Positions 29,695 to 38,617 of a stretch of 64,000 bases of DNA are shown piece after piece (position 1 is the first letter of the stretch; each line of letters opens with the position of its first letter). This DNA is from Brachybacterium sp. P6-10-X1. Lineage in GTDB: Bacteria > Actinomycetota > Actinomycetes > Actinomycetales > Dermabacteraceae. The DNA lies in contig NZ_CP017297.1 of the NCBI RefSeq assembly GCF_001969445.1, positions 1,550,001-1,614,000 on the forward strand, read 5' to 3'. Below the pieces are notes generated by a model. It saw nothing but the letters and a program-made list of their open reading frames with translations. It did no database searches and was not told the origin of the DNA. A program made the position numbers and the translations under genes.

Positions 29695-31287
29695 ATGGGC
29701 GAGTTCGACGACAGCGCGGCACCGTTCCTGCTCGCACCTCCCAGCCCCGAGGCGGCCGCAGCGACGAGGCAGGCTTCGGCCCGGACACGGCGTCGCGGCG
29801 CGATCTCTCGCGACGCCGTTCGGCGGGCCGGGCTCACGAGCTCCCCGCGGATCGGGCAGAAGCTGGCCGAGCTGTGGGACAGCGGTCGGCAGGACTCCCG
29901 CCGCCTCGCCGTGCGGTACCGCGTCGTCATCGAGGCCTCGCAGGATCCGCTGGGTCCCGAGCTCGACAAGGACGCCGCGGCCATGGAGGAACTGCACGTC
30001 TCCCTCGCCCTGCGCTGCACGAGGGTGCAGGCGGCCCGCACGATCCGCGAGTCCCATCGCATCGGTGCCCTGCTCCCCCTCTGCCTCGAGCGGTTGGCCG
30101 AGGGCGACTTCCCGGCCGCGTGGTTCTCGACGCTGATCGAGCGCACAGGCGACCTCGAGGACGATGCCGTGCGCGGGGTGGATGTTGCGCTCGCGCACGC
30201 GGACCTCGCCGTGAGCCCCGAAGCCTTCTCCCGCCGCCTCGGCCACCTGATCACGGCCGCGACCGCGCACAGCGAGCTTCCCGAGCACGCGACGCCCGAG
30301 GCTCGTCGCCGCGTGGTCCTGGATCCGCCCCGGCCCGACGGCACCGGTTGCCTGCGCATCATCGGCCCGATCCCCGAAGTGCTGGATCTCAGTCGCCGTC
30401 TCGACCAGGCCGCTCATGCCGTGAAGAACGCCCAGCTGGCCGCGCTCGAGGACGGCGCATCGATCCCCTCTGATCCCGACGGCATGATCGAGAGCACCGG
30501 CCAGGTGCCGAGCCTCACCGCCACCCGGTACTCGGTCCTGTTGGGTGCGTGGCTCGACACCGACGGGATCGAGGTGCCGGCCGCCCGGTTCCGCATGACG
30601 GTGACGGTGCCGTTCCTGACGCTGCTCGGGGAATCCGATGCGCCCGGCACGCTCGACGGCACCACCCCGATCCCCGCGGACATGGCACGCGACCTGGCCG
30701 GCCGCGAGGACACCTGGTACCGGGTCCTGACCGACCCGACCACGGGCCGCTTCCTGCCCCTGGCCGCAGATCGCTACCGCCCGACGGCCGAGCAGCTGGA
30801 GTATCTCCGGTTGCGTCACCCCACCTGCGCGGTCCCCGGGTGCAACCGGCCCACTTCGTGGCTGGCCGAGGCGGATCACATCGAGGAGTTCGACCACGAG
30901 GACCCCGCCTCCGGCGGACGGACCGACGTGGCCAACCTGCACGAGCTCTGCCGCGAGCACCACCGGTTGAAGACTCTCGGTCTGCTGAATCCGGTCCGTG
31001 ACGACCTCACCGGGAAGACCTGGTGGGATGTCTCCGGCATGCTCATGACGATGCAGGAGGACGGCCGTGACCTCGCCACCGAGCAGGTCGTGGCCGAGAT
31101 GACCGCTGCCTGGGAGCAGTTCGAGGCCTCGCGGGCGATGCGCGCAGAGAGCACGCGACGACGGCGTGAGGTCCAGGAACGAGGACTGTCCCCGGGGGAC
31201 GTGGTCACCGGGCCGGACGGGGAGAACGGATGGTGGGTCGGCCGCGACGGAGACCTGCACCCGCCCGGGCCGCCCCCGCCTTTCTGA
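29695..31287 (+). CDS. DUF222 / HNH endonuclease family protein (13E12-repeat type)
   Basis: 530 residues. An N-terminal helical DUF222 region (about 30-350) is followed by an HNH nuclease domain at 374-426: CAVPGC (378-383), ADHIEEF with Asp394-His395, NLHELC (414-419) and the EHH pair (421-423), giving a Cys-type zinc frame around the HNH core. Such proteins are common and multi-copy in actinobacteria and have been linked to mobile DNA, but their role is not settled. ATG 29695 follows GAGGAGGCGAGA. A TAGAAT -10-like box lies at 29622-29627. No other mobile-element genes or inverted repeats are next to it. Confidence 0.88.
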   Translation: MGEFDDSAAPFLLAPPSPEAAAATRQASARTRRRGAISRDAVRRAGLTSSPRIGQKLAELWDSGRQDSRRLAVRYRVVIEASQDPLGPELDKDAAAMEELHVSLALRCTRVQAARTIRESHRIGALLPLCLERLAEGDFPAAWFSTLIERTGDLEDDAVRGVDVALAHADLAVSPEAFSRRLGHLITAATAHSELPEHATPEARRRVVLDPPRPDGTGCLRIIGPIPEVLDLSRRLDQAAHAVKNAQLAALEDGASIPSDPDGMIESTGQVPSLTATRYSVLLGAWLDTDGIEVPAARFRMTVTVPFLTLLGESDAPGTLDGTTPIPADMARDLAGREDTWYRVLTDPTTGRFLPLAADRYRPTAEQLEYLRLRHPTCAVPGCNRPTSWLAEADHIEEFDHEDPASGGRTDVANLHELCREHHRLKTLGLLNPVRDDLTGKTWWDVSGMLMTMQEDGRDLATEQVVAEMTAAWEQFEASRAMRAESTRRRREVQERGLSPGDVVTGPDGENGWWVGRDGDLHPPGPPPPF

Positions 31288-31350
31288 GCCATTCCCGCAG
31301 CCCGGTCGACCGGGTTGCGGGGCCCGGCTCCACGCCGACTGCCGCACAGA

Positions 31351-33615
31351 TCACGCGGGAGGCTCGGACACATCCTTCGTACGCTGGTCACGGAGCTGCG
31401 GCACGTCCTGTCCCGCCTCGCCCCGAGGCGCACCCGTCCTGGCGGTCGCCGGGCTCGGTGCTCCCGGCCCCGCTGCCTCAGGATCCGACATCGCACCAGG
31501 ATCGGGTGCCCCGGACTCGCGGCCCGCAGTCCCCGGTGCGGCCTCCCCCAGACCTTCCGAGCCGTCGGCGTCTGACGCCGCCGACGGATCGGTGCCTGAC
31601 GCCGCTGCCGAATGACCCACGACTGACGCGGCCACCGACGGTGCCGTCGGCGGCGGCGCGTCCCCTCGCAGGCTCGCGAGGTACGCGTTGTACGCCGCGA
31701 GCTCCGCTCCGCCGTCGCGCTCCGCCTTGCGGTCGAACTGGCGGGCCCGACGATCCTCGGACTTCATCCACATCGTGGCCATCAGGATCGCGTAGAAGAA
31801 GGTGGGGATCTCCGAGACGGCCCACATGATCGTGGCCCCGCGTTCCTGGATCAGCGCGAGCTGGTCGGTCGTGTACATCCCCAGCGCCCCGTACCAGTCC
31901 GGGGCGATCAGCCAGGTCGCGGAGACCAGCGCGACTCCGAAGAAGGCATGGAAGGCGAGAGTGACCAGCAGGGTGATCAGCTTCAGGATCGGGTTGATGG
32001 TCCTGGTGGACGGATCCACGCCGATCAGCACCCAGGCGAACAGATAGCCCGAGGCCAAGAAGTGCACCGTCATCAGCACATGTCCGACGTGCGTGTACAT
32101 CGCCGCCTCGAACAGCGGCGAGAAGTAGAAGATCACCAGCGACCCGGCGAAGATCAGCCCGGCCACCGGCGGGTTGGCGACGAGCTGGGAGTACCGCGAG
32201 TGCAGCGCTGCGAGCACCCATTCGCGGATCCCGCGGGACCCGTCGGTCCGCGGCGCGACGGCGCGGGAGAGCAGCGTGACAGGTCCGCCGAGCACCCACA
32301 GCGGCGGCGCGATCATCATCATCGCCATGTGCTGGACCATGTGGGCGTCGAAGCGGAACCGACCCCAGGCGGCCACTCCCCCATTCGTCACCCACGCGAG
32401 GGCCACGCAGCCCATCACGAAGGCGAGCGTGCGATGCCACGGCCACGAATCGCCGCGACGCGCCAGGCGCACCACCCCGCTCACGTACAGCACGGCCAAG
32501 GACCCTGCGATCAGCAGCGCGATCCAGTCGGGCTGGAACAGCGTGAACATCGTGGCGGGGCCGAACTCCTGCTCCGGAGGCATGTAGCCGACCAGCGACA
32601 GGATCGTCAGATCACCCTCGGCGGGAATCTCCTGCGGCACCGGGGGTGCCGACCGGCCCAGCGCGATCGAGGCCCCGATCACCACGGCCATCACCACGCC
32701 CTCGGTCGCGGCCAGGTGGCGGAAGCGCAGCCGCTCCCCCAGTCGGCGCCGCTGGACGGAGCCGAGGCAGGCCAGGGTCACCAGTCCGATCGCCTTGACC
32801 AGCACCACGCGGCCGTAGTCGGTGCTCAGCAGCTCGCCCCAGGCGGACATGCGGATCGAGGCGCTGACCAGACCGCTGATCGCGAGGGAGGCGACCGCGG
32901 CCAAGGCCCACGGCGAGAAGCGGCGCACCGTCGTCGTCAACCGCTCGTCGTCGAGCCACGGCGCGATCAGGCCGATCACCAACAGCCCACCGGCCCAGAC
33001 CGAGACGGCGACCAGATGCAGCACCATCGCGTTGACGGCATTGACGTGGTCCAGGCTCGCCCCGGCGTGGCCGGCGAGGCCCAGGGCGGCCACGCCGAGG
33101 CCGGCGAAGGCCAGTCCCCAGCAGGCCAGGACGGTGGATCGGGCGAGCGCGTAGGCGAGGGCGGTCAGCGCCGCGAGGACGGCGATGGTCAGCTGGGTCC
33201 GGCCGAGGTCCCCGTTCAGAGCGATCTGCCAGATGTCCAGTCCGGAATCGGCCCCGGCGGCCTCGAGCCCGCCCAGCGGGATCAGCGTCACGGAGGCCAC
33301 GGCCCACAACAGGGCGCCGGCCGCGCCGAGGCGAACCGTGCGGCGCCGCACCGGGTCCAGGGCGGTCGCATCACGTCGGCCGGGGCCCGGCAGCAGCAGC
33401 ACGGCGGTCCCGCCCGCGCCCACGGCGCACAGCAGGCCCAGATGGTGCAGGGCGCGCACGACGGGCATCCCCCAGGTGACCAGCGGCGAGGCAGGGACGA
33501 GGGTGGCGGGTTCAGCGGCCCCGGTGGCGAAGAGCCCGACCAGGGCGCTGGCGACGGTCAGGACGAGCAGTGCGGGGACGGCGAGCGCGGCGATCCGCAG
33601 GACGCGGGAGTTCAT
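31351..33615 (-). CDS. CopD-CtaG fusion: copper-related membrane protein / cytochrome oxidase assembly
   Basis: 754 residues with many membrane helices. The N-terminal half (about 1-330) is a CopD-like copper-resistance domain (HLVAVSVWAGGLLVIG). The second half (about 370-655) is a CtaG/caa3-type domain (RFDAHMVQHMAMMMIAPPL, GYLFAWVLIGVDP) thought to help insert copper into cytochrome c oxidase. The last 90 residues are a Pro/Ala/Ser-rich soluble tail. Histidines and methionines in the helices fit copper handling. ATG 33615 overlaps the methyltransferase stop by 4 nt, so it is the distal gene of the infC-rplT transcript. Confidence 0.88.
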   Translation of the reverse strand: MNSRVLRIAALAVPALLVLTVASALVGLFATGAAEPATLVPASPLVTWGMPVVRALHHLGLLCAVGAGGTAVLLLPGPGRRDATALDPVRRRTVRLGAAGALLWAVASVTLIPLGGLEAAGADSGLDIWQIALNGDLGRTQLTIAVLAALTALAYALARSTVLACWGLAFAGLGVAALGLAGHAGASLDHVNAVNAMVLHLVAVSVWAGGLLVIGLIAPWLDDERLTTTVRRFSPWALAAVASLAISGLVSASIRMSAWGELLSTDYGRVVLVKAIGLVTLACLGSVQRRRLGERLRFRHLAATEGVVMAVVIGASIALGRSAPPVPQEIPAEGDLTILSLVGYMPPEQEFGPATMFTLFQPDWIALLIAGSLAVLYVSGVVRLARRGDSWPWHRTLAFVMGCVALAWVTNGGVAAWGRFRFDAHMVQHMAMMMIAPPLWVLGGPVTLLSRAVAPRTDGSRGIREWVLAALHSRYSQLVANPPVAGLIFAGSLVIFYFSPLFEAAMYTHVGHVLMTVHFLASGYLFAWVLIGVDPSTRTINPILKLITLLVTLAFHAFFGVALVSATWLIAPDWYGALGMYTTDQLALIQERGATIMWAVSEIPTFFYAILMATMWMKSEDRRARQFDRKAERDGGAELAAYNAYLASLRGDAPPPTAPSVAASVVGHSAAASGTDPSAASDADGSEGLGEAAPGTAGRESGAPDPGAMSDPEAAGPGAPSPATARTGAPRGEAGQDVPQLRDQRTKDVSEPPA

Positions 33616-34526
33616 GCTCCCGCCCGTCGTCGCCGCATCGTCTCGAAGAGGCAGACCGTCGCCGCGGTGTGGACGTTCAGGGACTCGGCGCGGCCGGCGA
33701 GCGGGATGCGCACCGCCAGCGGGGCCGCGGCCAGGGTGTCCTCGTCCAGGCCATGGGCCTCGTTGCCCAGGATCCAGGCGATCCGCTCTGGCAGGTCGGC
33801 GGCGAACAGCTCGGTCCGTGCGTAGCCGCTGGTGGCGGCCGCGGTGATGTTCGAGGCGGCGAGGGCCGTCATCAGCTCGGCGCTCTCGGCGCCGGTGATC
33901 ACCGGGAGGTGGAACAGGCTGCCCACGGAGGCGCGGACGGCCTTGGGGGCGTAGGGGTCGGCGCTGGTGCGGGTGAGCACCACGAGATCGGCGCCTGCGG
34001 CGTCGGCGGTGCGGATCAGGGTCCCGACATTGCCGGGGTCGCGCACCTCGTGCAGCACGACCACCGTCGCGGGCCGGCCCGCGGCGACGTCACCGATCGC
34101 GGAGACGGCCCCGGCGGGATCCGGGGCCGGAAGGGTCCCGACCGCGAGCACACCCTGGGGGCTGACCAGCGCCCCGGCGCCGTCGGGCGCTTCGGCCCCG
34201 GGTGGATCTGCGTCGGGGGCATCGGCGTCCGGTGCGGTCTCGCGGACCATGGCGCGCAGGATGCGGTCCTCGACCTCGTGCACGGCGACGCCCGCATCGG
34301 CCGCGAGGCCGGGGAGATCGGGATGGCCGGTCGCGGCGCGAGCGGTGGTGAACAGCTCGAGCGCCAGGTCGGGCCGGTGGGTGAGCAGGGAACGGACCGC
34401 CTGCGGACCCTCGACGCGGAACCGGTTCTGCTTGCGACGCGCAGAGCGCCCGGTCAGCGCCGCCACCGTCCGCACCCGCTCGGAGCGGGGGGAGGTGATC
34501 GGGGGCTGATCCGGGCGCTCGGTCAT
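33612..34526 (-). CDS. TrmH/SpoU-family RNA 2'-O-methyltransferase
   Basis: 304 residues. The SpoU knot motifs are present: RDPGNVGTLIRTADAAG (motif 1), ILGNEAHGL (motif 2) and IPLAGRAESLNVHTAA (motif 3), which together form the AdoMet site. An N-terminal substrate-binding part (RKQNRFRVEGPQAV) suggests an rRNA or tRNA target. ATG 34526 lies 19 nt after rplT; the frame extends upstream over rplT but without homology. A low-complexity Asp/Ala/Pro insert sits near residues 95-115. The exact nucleotide modified cannot be told from sequence. Confidence 0.9.
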   Translation of the reverse strand: MTERPDQPPITSPRSERVRTVAALTGRSARRKQNRFRVEGPQAVRSLLTHRPDLALELFTTARAATGHPDLPGLAADAGVAVHEVEDRILRAMVRETAPDADAPDADPPGAEAPDGAGALVSPQGVLAVGTLPAPDPAGAVSAIGDVAAGRPATVVVLHEVRDPGNVGTLIRTADAAGADLVVLTRTSADPYAPKAVRASVGSLFHLPVITGAESAELMTALAASNITAAATSGYARTELFAADLPERIAWILGNEAHGLDEDTLAAAPLAVRIPLAGRAESLNVHTAATVCLFETMRRRRAGA

Positions 34527-34545
34527 CGCGTGATGATGCGCGATG

Positions 34546-34926
34546 TCAGGCTGCCGGCGCGTTGACGTCCTTGGGGAGGGCGTTCTTCGCGACCTCGACC
34601 AGGGCGGCGAATGCCGGAGCATCGTTGACCGCGAGCTCGGCGAGCATGCGACGGTCCACCTCGACGCCGGCCAGGCCGAGGCCCTGGATGAGGCGGTTGT
34701 AGGTCAGACCGTTGGCGCGGGATGCCGCGTTGATGCGCTGGATCCAGAGCTGGCGGAAGTTGCCCTTGCGCTTCTTGCGGTCGCGGAAGTTGTAGGTCTG
34801 CGAGTGCAACACCTGCTCCTTCGCCTTGCGGTACAGACGCGAGCGCTGACCGCGGTAGCCGCTGGCCTGCTCAAGGATTTCCCGACGCTTCTTATGGGCG
34901 TTGACCGCCCGCTTCACGCGTGCCAC
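34546..34926 (-). CDS. rplT: 50S ribosomal protein L20
   Basis: 126 residues, binds 23S rRNA early in large-subunit assembly. [25 protein letters not shown] and the [11 protein letters not shown] signature are intact. The start is GTG 34926 after AAGGAG. Third gene of the infC-rpmI-rplT set. Confidence 0.98.
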   Translation of the reverse strand: MARVKRAVNAHKKRREILEQASGYRGQRSRLYRKAKEQVLHSQTYNFRDRKKRKGNFRQLWIQRINAASRANGLTYNRLIQGLGLAGVEVDRRMLAELAVNDAPAFAALVEVAKNALPKDVNAPAA

Positions 34927-34983
34927 GTGATACTCCTTCGATCGTAAGTTCAGGGCGCGGAAGTCGTGCTCCCGCGTGGGCGA

Positions 34984-35178
34984 TCAGCGGCCCAGCAGCT
35001 TCTTCATGCGCTTGACGTCGGCCTTGTCGACATTCGTGTCGCTGCCGAGACGGCGCTTGCGGGTGGAGGACTTGTGCTCCAGCAGGTGGCGAGCGTTCGC
35101 CTTCTCACGCATGAGCTTGCCCGAGCCGGTCACGCGGACGCGCTTCTTGGTCCCGGAATGGGTCTTGTTCTTCGGCAT
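34984..35178 (-). CDS. rpmI: 50S ribosomal protein L35
   Basis: 64 residues. The N-terminus [13 protein letters not shown] and the basic body with [14 protein letters not shown] are diagnostic. It sits between infC and rplT, 22 nt after the infC stop, and follows an AAGGAGA ribosome site. Confidence 0.98.
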   Translation of the reverse strand: MPKNKTHSGTKKRVRVTGSGKLMREKANARHLLEHKSSTRKRRLGSDTNVDKADVKRMKKLLGR

Positions 35179-35200
35179 GTGCCTGTTCTCCTTCGTACGT

Positions 35201-35827
35201 TCAGGACGCGGAGCCGGTGTCGGCGTCGGCCGCGGAGTCGGACGAGGAGTCCTTCTGCCGGGCGGCGGCCTTCTCGGCGTCGGTCTTGCGCTTGCGGGCC
35301 TCGGCCATGGCCTGGGCCTTCTTCTTGTGAGGCCCGAAGACCATCACCATGTTGCGGCCGTCCTGCCGCGGATGGGACTCGACGAAGCCGTACTCGGCGA
35401 CGTCCTCGGCCATGCGGCCCAGCAGCTTCACACCCCGCTCGGGACGGGACTGCTCGCGCCCGCGGAAGCGGATGATGACCTTGACCTTGTCGCCGCCGTC
35501 AAGGAACTTCTCAACATTGCGGCGCTTGGTCTCATAGTCATGGGTGTCGATCTTCAGGCCCATACGGATTTCCTTCTGGACCGTGTTCGCCTGGTTCTTC
35601 CGCGACTCACGGGCCTTCAGGTTGGCTTCGTACTTGTACTTGCCGTAATCCATCAGGCGGGCGACCGGCGGGTTCGCGCCGGGTGCGACCTCGACGAGGT
35701 CGAGATCTGCTTCCGCGGCGAGACGCAGGGCGTCCTCGACACGGACCTCGCCGACCTGTTCGCCGGCGGGCCCGACCAGCAGGACCTTGGGGACCCTGAT
35801 CTGACCGTTGATGCGCTGTTCGCTGAT
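35201..35827 (-). CDS. infC: Translation initiation factor IF-3, starting at ATC
   Basis: 208 residues. IF-3 prevents premature joining of ribosomal subunits and checks the start codon. The N-terminal domain ([15 protein letters not shown]..., about 1-75), the family signature [11 protein letters not shown] (57-67) and the C-terminal domain are all present, ending in a Ser/Asp-rich tail. The first plausible codon is ATC 35827, placed 5 nt after a TGAGGAG ribosome site; an in-frame TGA only four codons upstream excludes any normal start there. The first internal ATG (MDYGK, 35653) would delete the N-domain. A rare start codon fits the known autoregulation of infC in other bacteria. Confidence 0.92.
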   Translation of the reverse strand: MSEQRINGQIRVPKVLLVGPAGEQVGEVRVEDALRLAAEADLDLVEVAPGANPPVARLMDYGKYKYEANLKARESRKNQANTVQKEIRMGLKIDTHDYETKRRNVEKFLDGGDKVKVIIRFRGREQSRPERGVKLLGRMAEDVAEYGFVESHPRQDGRNMVMVFGPHKKKAQAMAEARKRKTDAEKAAARQKDSSSDSAADADTGSAS

Positions 35828-35865
35828 GTTGGCTCCTCACCTTGGTTCGAGTCGGACACGACGAA

Positions 35866-35888
35866 GGCCCCCGCTTCATGCGGAGGCC
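35866..35888 (-). promoter_or_regulatory. Leader hairpin upstream of infC
   Basis: On the minus strand GGCCTCCGC (35888-35880), loop ATGAA, GCGGGGGCC (35874-35866) forms a nine-pair stem with one G-T pair, about 40 nt before the infC start. It may be a ribosomal-protein or initiation-factor attenuator; no Rfam family could be checked. Confidence 0.45.
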
Positions 35889-36077
35889 CCAAGGTGCAGG
35901 GCGCCGGAGCGCCGACCGGACCGTACGGCCCGATGTCCGGGCGCGCTGGCCCGGCTGCGATACTGACCCGGCGGCTGTTCGCTCCGGCCCGAAGGACGTG
36001 AGCGGGTTGCTGCAAGGTGGGAAGGGACTCCACTTGAGGAACGACGTGACGAGGGTTTCGACCTGTTCCAGTCGTCT

Positions 36078-36106
36078 ATCCTAGCAGGAGCGTCCGCGCA
36101 GTCCAG
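36078..36106 (-). promoter_or_regulatory. Promoter of the infC-rpmI-rplT operon
   Basis: Minus strand: -35 CTGGAC (36106-36101), 17-bp spacer, -10 TAGGAT (36083-36078). Predicted start near 36071, leaving a leader of about 240 nt that contains the hairpin at 35866-35888. The -35 closely resembles that of the rRNA promoter (TTGGAC). Confidence 0.55.
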
Positions 36107-36151
36107 GTGATGTGCGTCGCGTCCACGAGCGGCGACCGGTGAGGAGTTCGG

Positions 36152-37171
36152 GTGGGTATCGACCGAGGCGCTGGCGAGGAGCCTGATCCGCCCAGCGGAG
36201 CGTCCCCCTCGTCGGCCGATGCGCCGGACCCTGCCGGAGACGGGACGTCGCCCCGCACCCCGCCCGGCCCACGACAGCAAGGCGGCGAGCAGCCCTGCTC
36301 CGAGCAGCCCCGCTCCGCGCCGGAGTACGACTATGGCGCACCGGACGCAGGCGCGGCCGATGACACCGCAGTCCCTGACGGTCCGGCAGGCCCCGGTGGT
36401 CCCGCAGGCTCCGGTGGCCCGGCACACCCCGTCGACGCAGCCGGCACGGATCCCGGATCCGCGACGCCCCCGGCGTCCGAGCTGCATCCCGAGACCGGCC
36501 TGCGGCCGGGCACCGCGCCCCGTGCCGTGCTGCGCCCGGTGCCCGACGGCTTCCCGACCCCTCCGCCACGTCCGGCGCGGCCGAACCGTCGCCCCGCGCC
36601 GAAGACCGACCCGGAGCAGCCCTCGCGGTGGCGACCGGCGGTGATCATCTCCGTGGCCGTTGTCGCGGTGCTGGTCCTGGTGGTCGCGATCGGTGGCAGC
36701 ATCATCGTCTATCGCGCTCTGAGCCCGGACTCCTCCGACGCGGCGTCCCCTGCGGCCACGGCGGAGGAGCCCGGCGCCGGCGGCGAGGTCGCGATCGCCG
36801 ACGTGACGGTCCGGGAGGTGAGCACCGAGAGCGGCGTGCGCGAAGTCGGCGGTCCCGGGTCGGGCGCGCAGGAGCCCGAGGGCGAGTTCGTCGTCGTCAC
36901 CGTCGAGGTGACCAACGATTCGGACTCCTCCGTCTCGATCGACGGGCGCGAAACGCTGCGCACCGCGGACGGGAAGACCCACGAGGCCGATTCCGAGGCC
37001 TCCGGGAAGTACGTCGCCGAGAGCGTGGCGTTCGGCAAGATCGCCCCGGGCGAGAGCGGCACCTTCCATCTCGTCTACGACGTCCCCATCGGCGCCGAGC
37101 CGACGGAGCTGGAGCTCGACTTCAGCGAGAACGCCGCGGTCGGTGCCGGCGTCCTCCCCCTGGGCGGCTGA
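36152..37171 (+). CDS. Membrane-anchored DUF4352 (telokin-like) protein
   Basis: 339 residues from GTG 36152 after a GAGGAG site. A long Pro/Gly/Ala-rich cytoplasmic N-terminus (1-160) precedes one membrane helix (about 162-187). An extracellular beta-sandwich follows, of the DUF4352 type (EGEFVVVTVEVTNDSDS, GKIAPGESGTFHLVYDVP) at about 215-330. The orientation, with a short helix and no signal peptide, suggests the Ig-like domain faces outside. It is divergent from infC. Its specific job is unknown. Confidence 0.8.
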   Translation: MGIDRGAGEEPDPPSGASPSSADAPDPAGDGTSPRTPPGPRQQGGEQPCSEQPRSAPEYDYGAPDAGAADDTAVPDGPAGPGGPAGSGGPAHPVDAAGTDPGSATPPASELHPETGLRPGTAPRAVLRPVPDGFPTPPPRPARPNRRPAPKTDPEQPSRWRPAVIISVAVVAVLVLVVAIGGSIIVYRALSPDSSDAASPAATAEEPGAGGEVAIADVTVREVSTESGVREVGGPGSGAQEPEGEFVVVTVEVTNDSDSSVSIDGRETLRTADGKTHEADSEASGKYVAESVAFGKIAPGESGTFHLVYDVPIGAEPTELELDFSENAAVGAGVLPLGG

Positions 37172-37263
37172 CCCCGCCTCGACCGGCCGACACACCACAG
37201 CCCGCCTCAGTTCCCGCCGCGGCCACCGCCGGTGACCGCGCACCCCGAGCACGAAGGAATTCC

Positions 37264-37638
37264 ATGAACGAGAACCACGTCCACGATCTCGCCGAGCAGA
37301 ACGATGAGGCCGACGAGGCGCTGCGAGACATCTCCGAGGTCGCCGCGGTCGAGATCATCACCTCAGCCTGCGTGCACCTGATGAGCGCCGCCGCGGTGAA
37401 GGTGGGCCTGGCGGAGGACGAGGAGACCGGTCAGTACCAGGACCTCGCCGAGGCACGGAAGCTGATCACCTCGCTGGCCGGGCTGGTGACCGCCGCGGCC
37501 CCCGAGATCGGCAACGAGCACGCGCGGTCGCTGCGCGATGGGCTGCGGTCCCTGCAGCTGGCCTTCGCCGAGGCGCTGCCGTTCCCGGACGATCCCGGTC
37601 AGGCCCCGGGCGAGAAGTACACCGGGCGAGTCTCCTGA
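37264..37638 (+). CDS. DUF1844 protein
   Basis: 124 residues. The core EVAAVEIITSACVHLMSAAAVKVGL followed by DLAEARKLITSLAGLV matches the DUF1844 family, which in actinobacteria is usually encoded beside infC, as here. ATG 37264 follows GAAGGAATTCC. Mostly helical and soluble. No function is established. Confidence 0.85.
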   Translation: MNENHVHDLAEQNDEADEALRDISEVAAVEIITSACVHLMSAAAVKVGLAEDEETGQYQDLAEARKLITSLAGLVTAAAPEIGNEHARSLRDGLRSLQLAFAEALPFPDDPGQAPGEKYTGRVS

Positions 37639-37717
37639 CCGGACAGGTCACCGGACCGGACAGATCGCCAGGCCGGCCCTCGTCGCCTGACCGGCCCTCG
37701 TCTCCCGAGCGAGCGGC

Positions 37718-38617
37718 TCAGGTCCCCAGCACGAGGCGCAGGGAGCTGATGCGTTCGGCGACCAGCGCATCGGCGCCGAGCCGGGTGGAGACCTCGTCGA
37801 CCACGGCTCGGACCTGGTCCTTGGTCAGCCCTGGGCGCAGCCTCAGGTGGAGGTCGACCTCGCTGCGCTCCCCGGCTCGTGCGGTGAGCTCGAAGACGTG
37901 ATCCGTCGCCTCGGCCAGACGGTCCAGCGCTGCGGCGAGATCGGGATCCAGATGGGGTGGGATCCATTCCCTGCCCTGCGCGAGAGCCCACAGCACCGAT
38001 CGGGGCAGCAGGATCGGTCCGCTCTCGCCGGCCACGTCGTCACGGCCCTCGCCCGCTGCGCCCTGTCCCTCGTGGCGCTGCCCTGCCGTGTCGCGGCCCG
38101 CCGCGTGACGTCCGGACGCGGCATCGACCAGCAAAGCGGTGCAACCCTCCTGCACGGCGGCCTGCGCCGCCTGCGCAGCCACCACCGGTACGGGGCGGGC
38201 GTCGGTCCGCCAGGCCGCCAGCTGCGCGACCGACGAGAAGATCGGCAGCACCATGGACCCGTCGGATGCGGTGATCGAGACCATCGCCATGTCGGCGCCG
38301 TTGTCTCCGGTCAGTCCGTGCGCGGTGGTTCCGGTGTCGGTGGCGACCGCCATGATCGGCACCAGCACCCGGTTCGCGGCGAGCGCGGTCACCAGTGCCT
38401 GCCGGTGCGGATCCGCGCCCATCCGGTGGTCGCGGAGAGCCCGGGCGAGCTCCGGCGGGGCGGAGCCGTCGTCGTCCGGGAAGGGGCTGACGGTGTAGTC
38501 GCGTCCGGCCCAGGGCACGCCGGCGGTGTCGGTCAGCGGCGACTTCTCGCGGAAGTGGGCGGGCAGCGAGCGGTGCGCCTGCTCGGCGCGCCCGCTGCGA
38601 TCGGGCTCCTCGCTCAC
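37718..38617 (-). CDS. SseB-family protein
   Basis: 299 residues. An SseB N-terminal-type domain (about 50-200; [28 protein letters not shown]) is interrupted by a Gly/Arg-rich low-complexity insert near 170-200. A C-terminal part ([19 protein letters not shown]) follows. GTG 38617 overlaps the hisA stop by 4 nt. The hisA-sseB pairing recurs in actinobacteria; the role is unknown. Confidence 0.8.
   Translation of the reverse strand: MSEEPDRSGRAEQAHRSLPAHFREKSPLTDTAGVPWAGRDYTVSPFPDDDGSAPPELARALRDHRMGADPHRQALVTALAANRVLVPIMAVATDTGTTAHGLTGDNGADMAMVSITASDGSMVLPIFSSVAQLAAWRTDARPVPVVAAQAAQAAVQEGCTALLVDAASGRHAAGRDTAGQRHEGQGAAGEGRDDVAGESGPILLPRSVLWALAQGREWIPPHLDPDLAAALDRLAEATDHVFELTARAGERSEVDLHLRLRPGLTKDQVRAVVDEVSTRLGADALVAERISSLRLVLGT

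Noticed and set aside
35841..35870. Possible tRNA T-loop (GGTTCGAGTC)
   Set aside because: No acceptor or anticodon arms around it; it is the infC leader.
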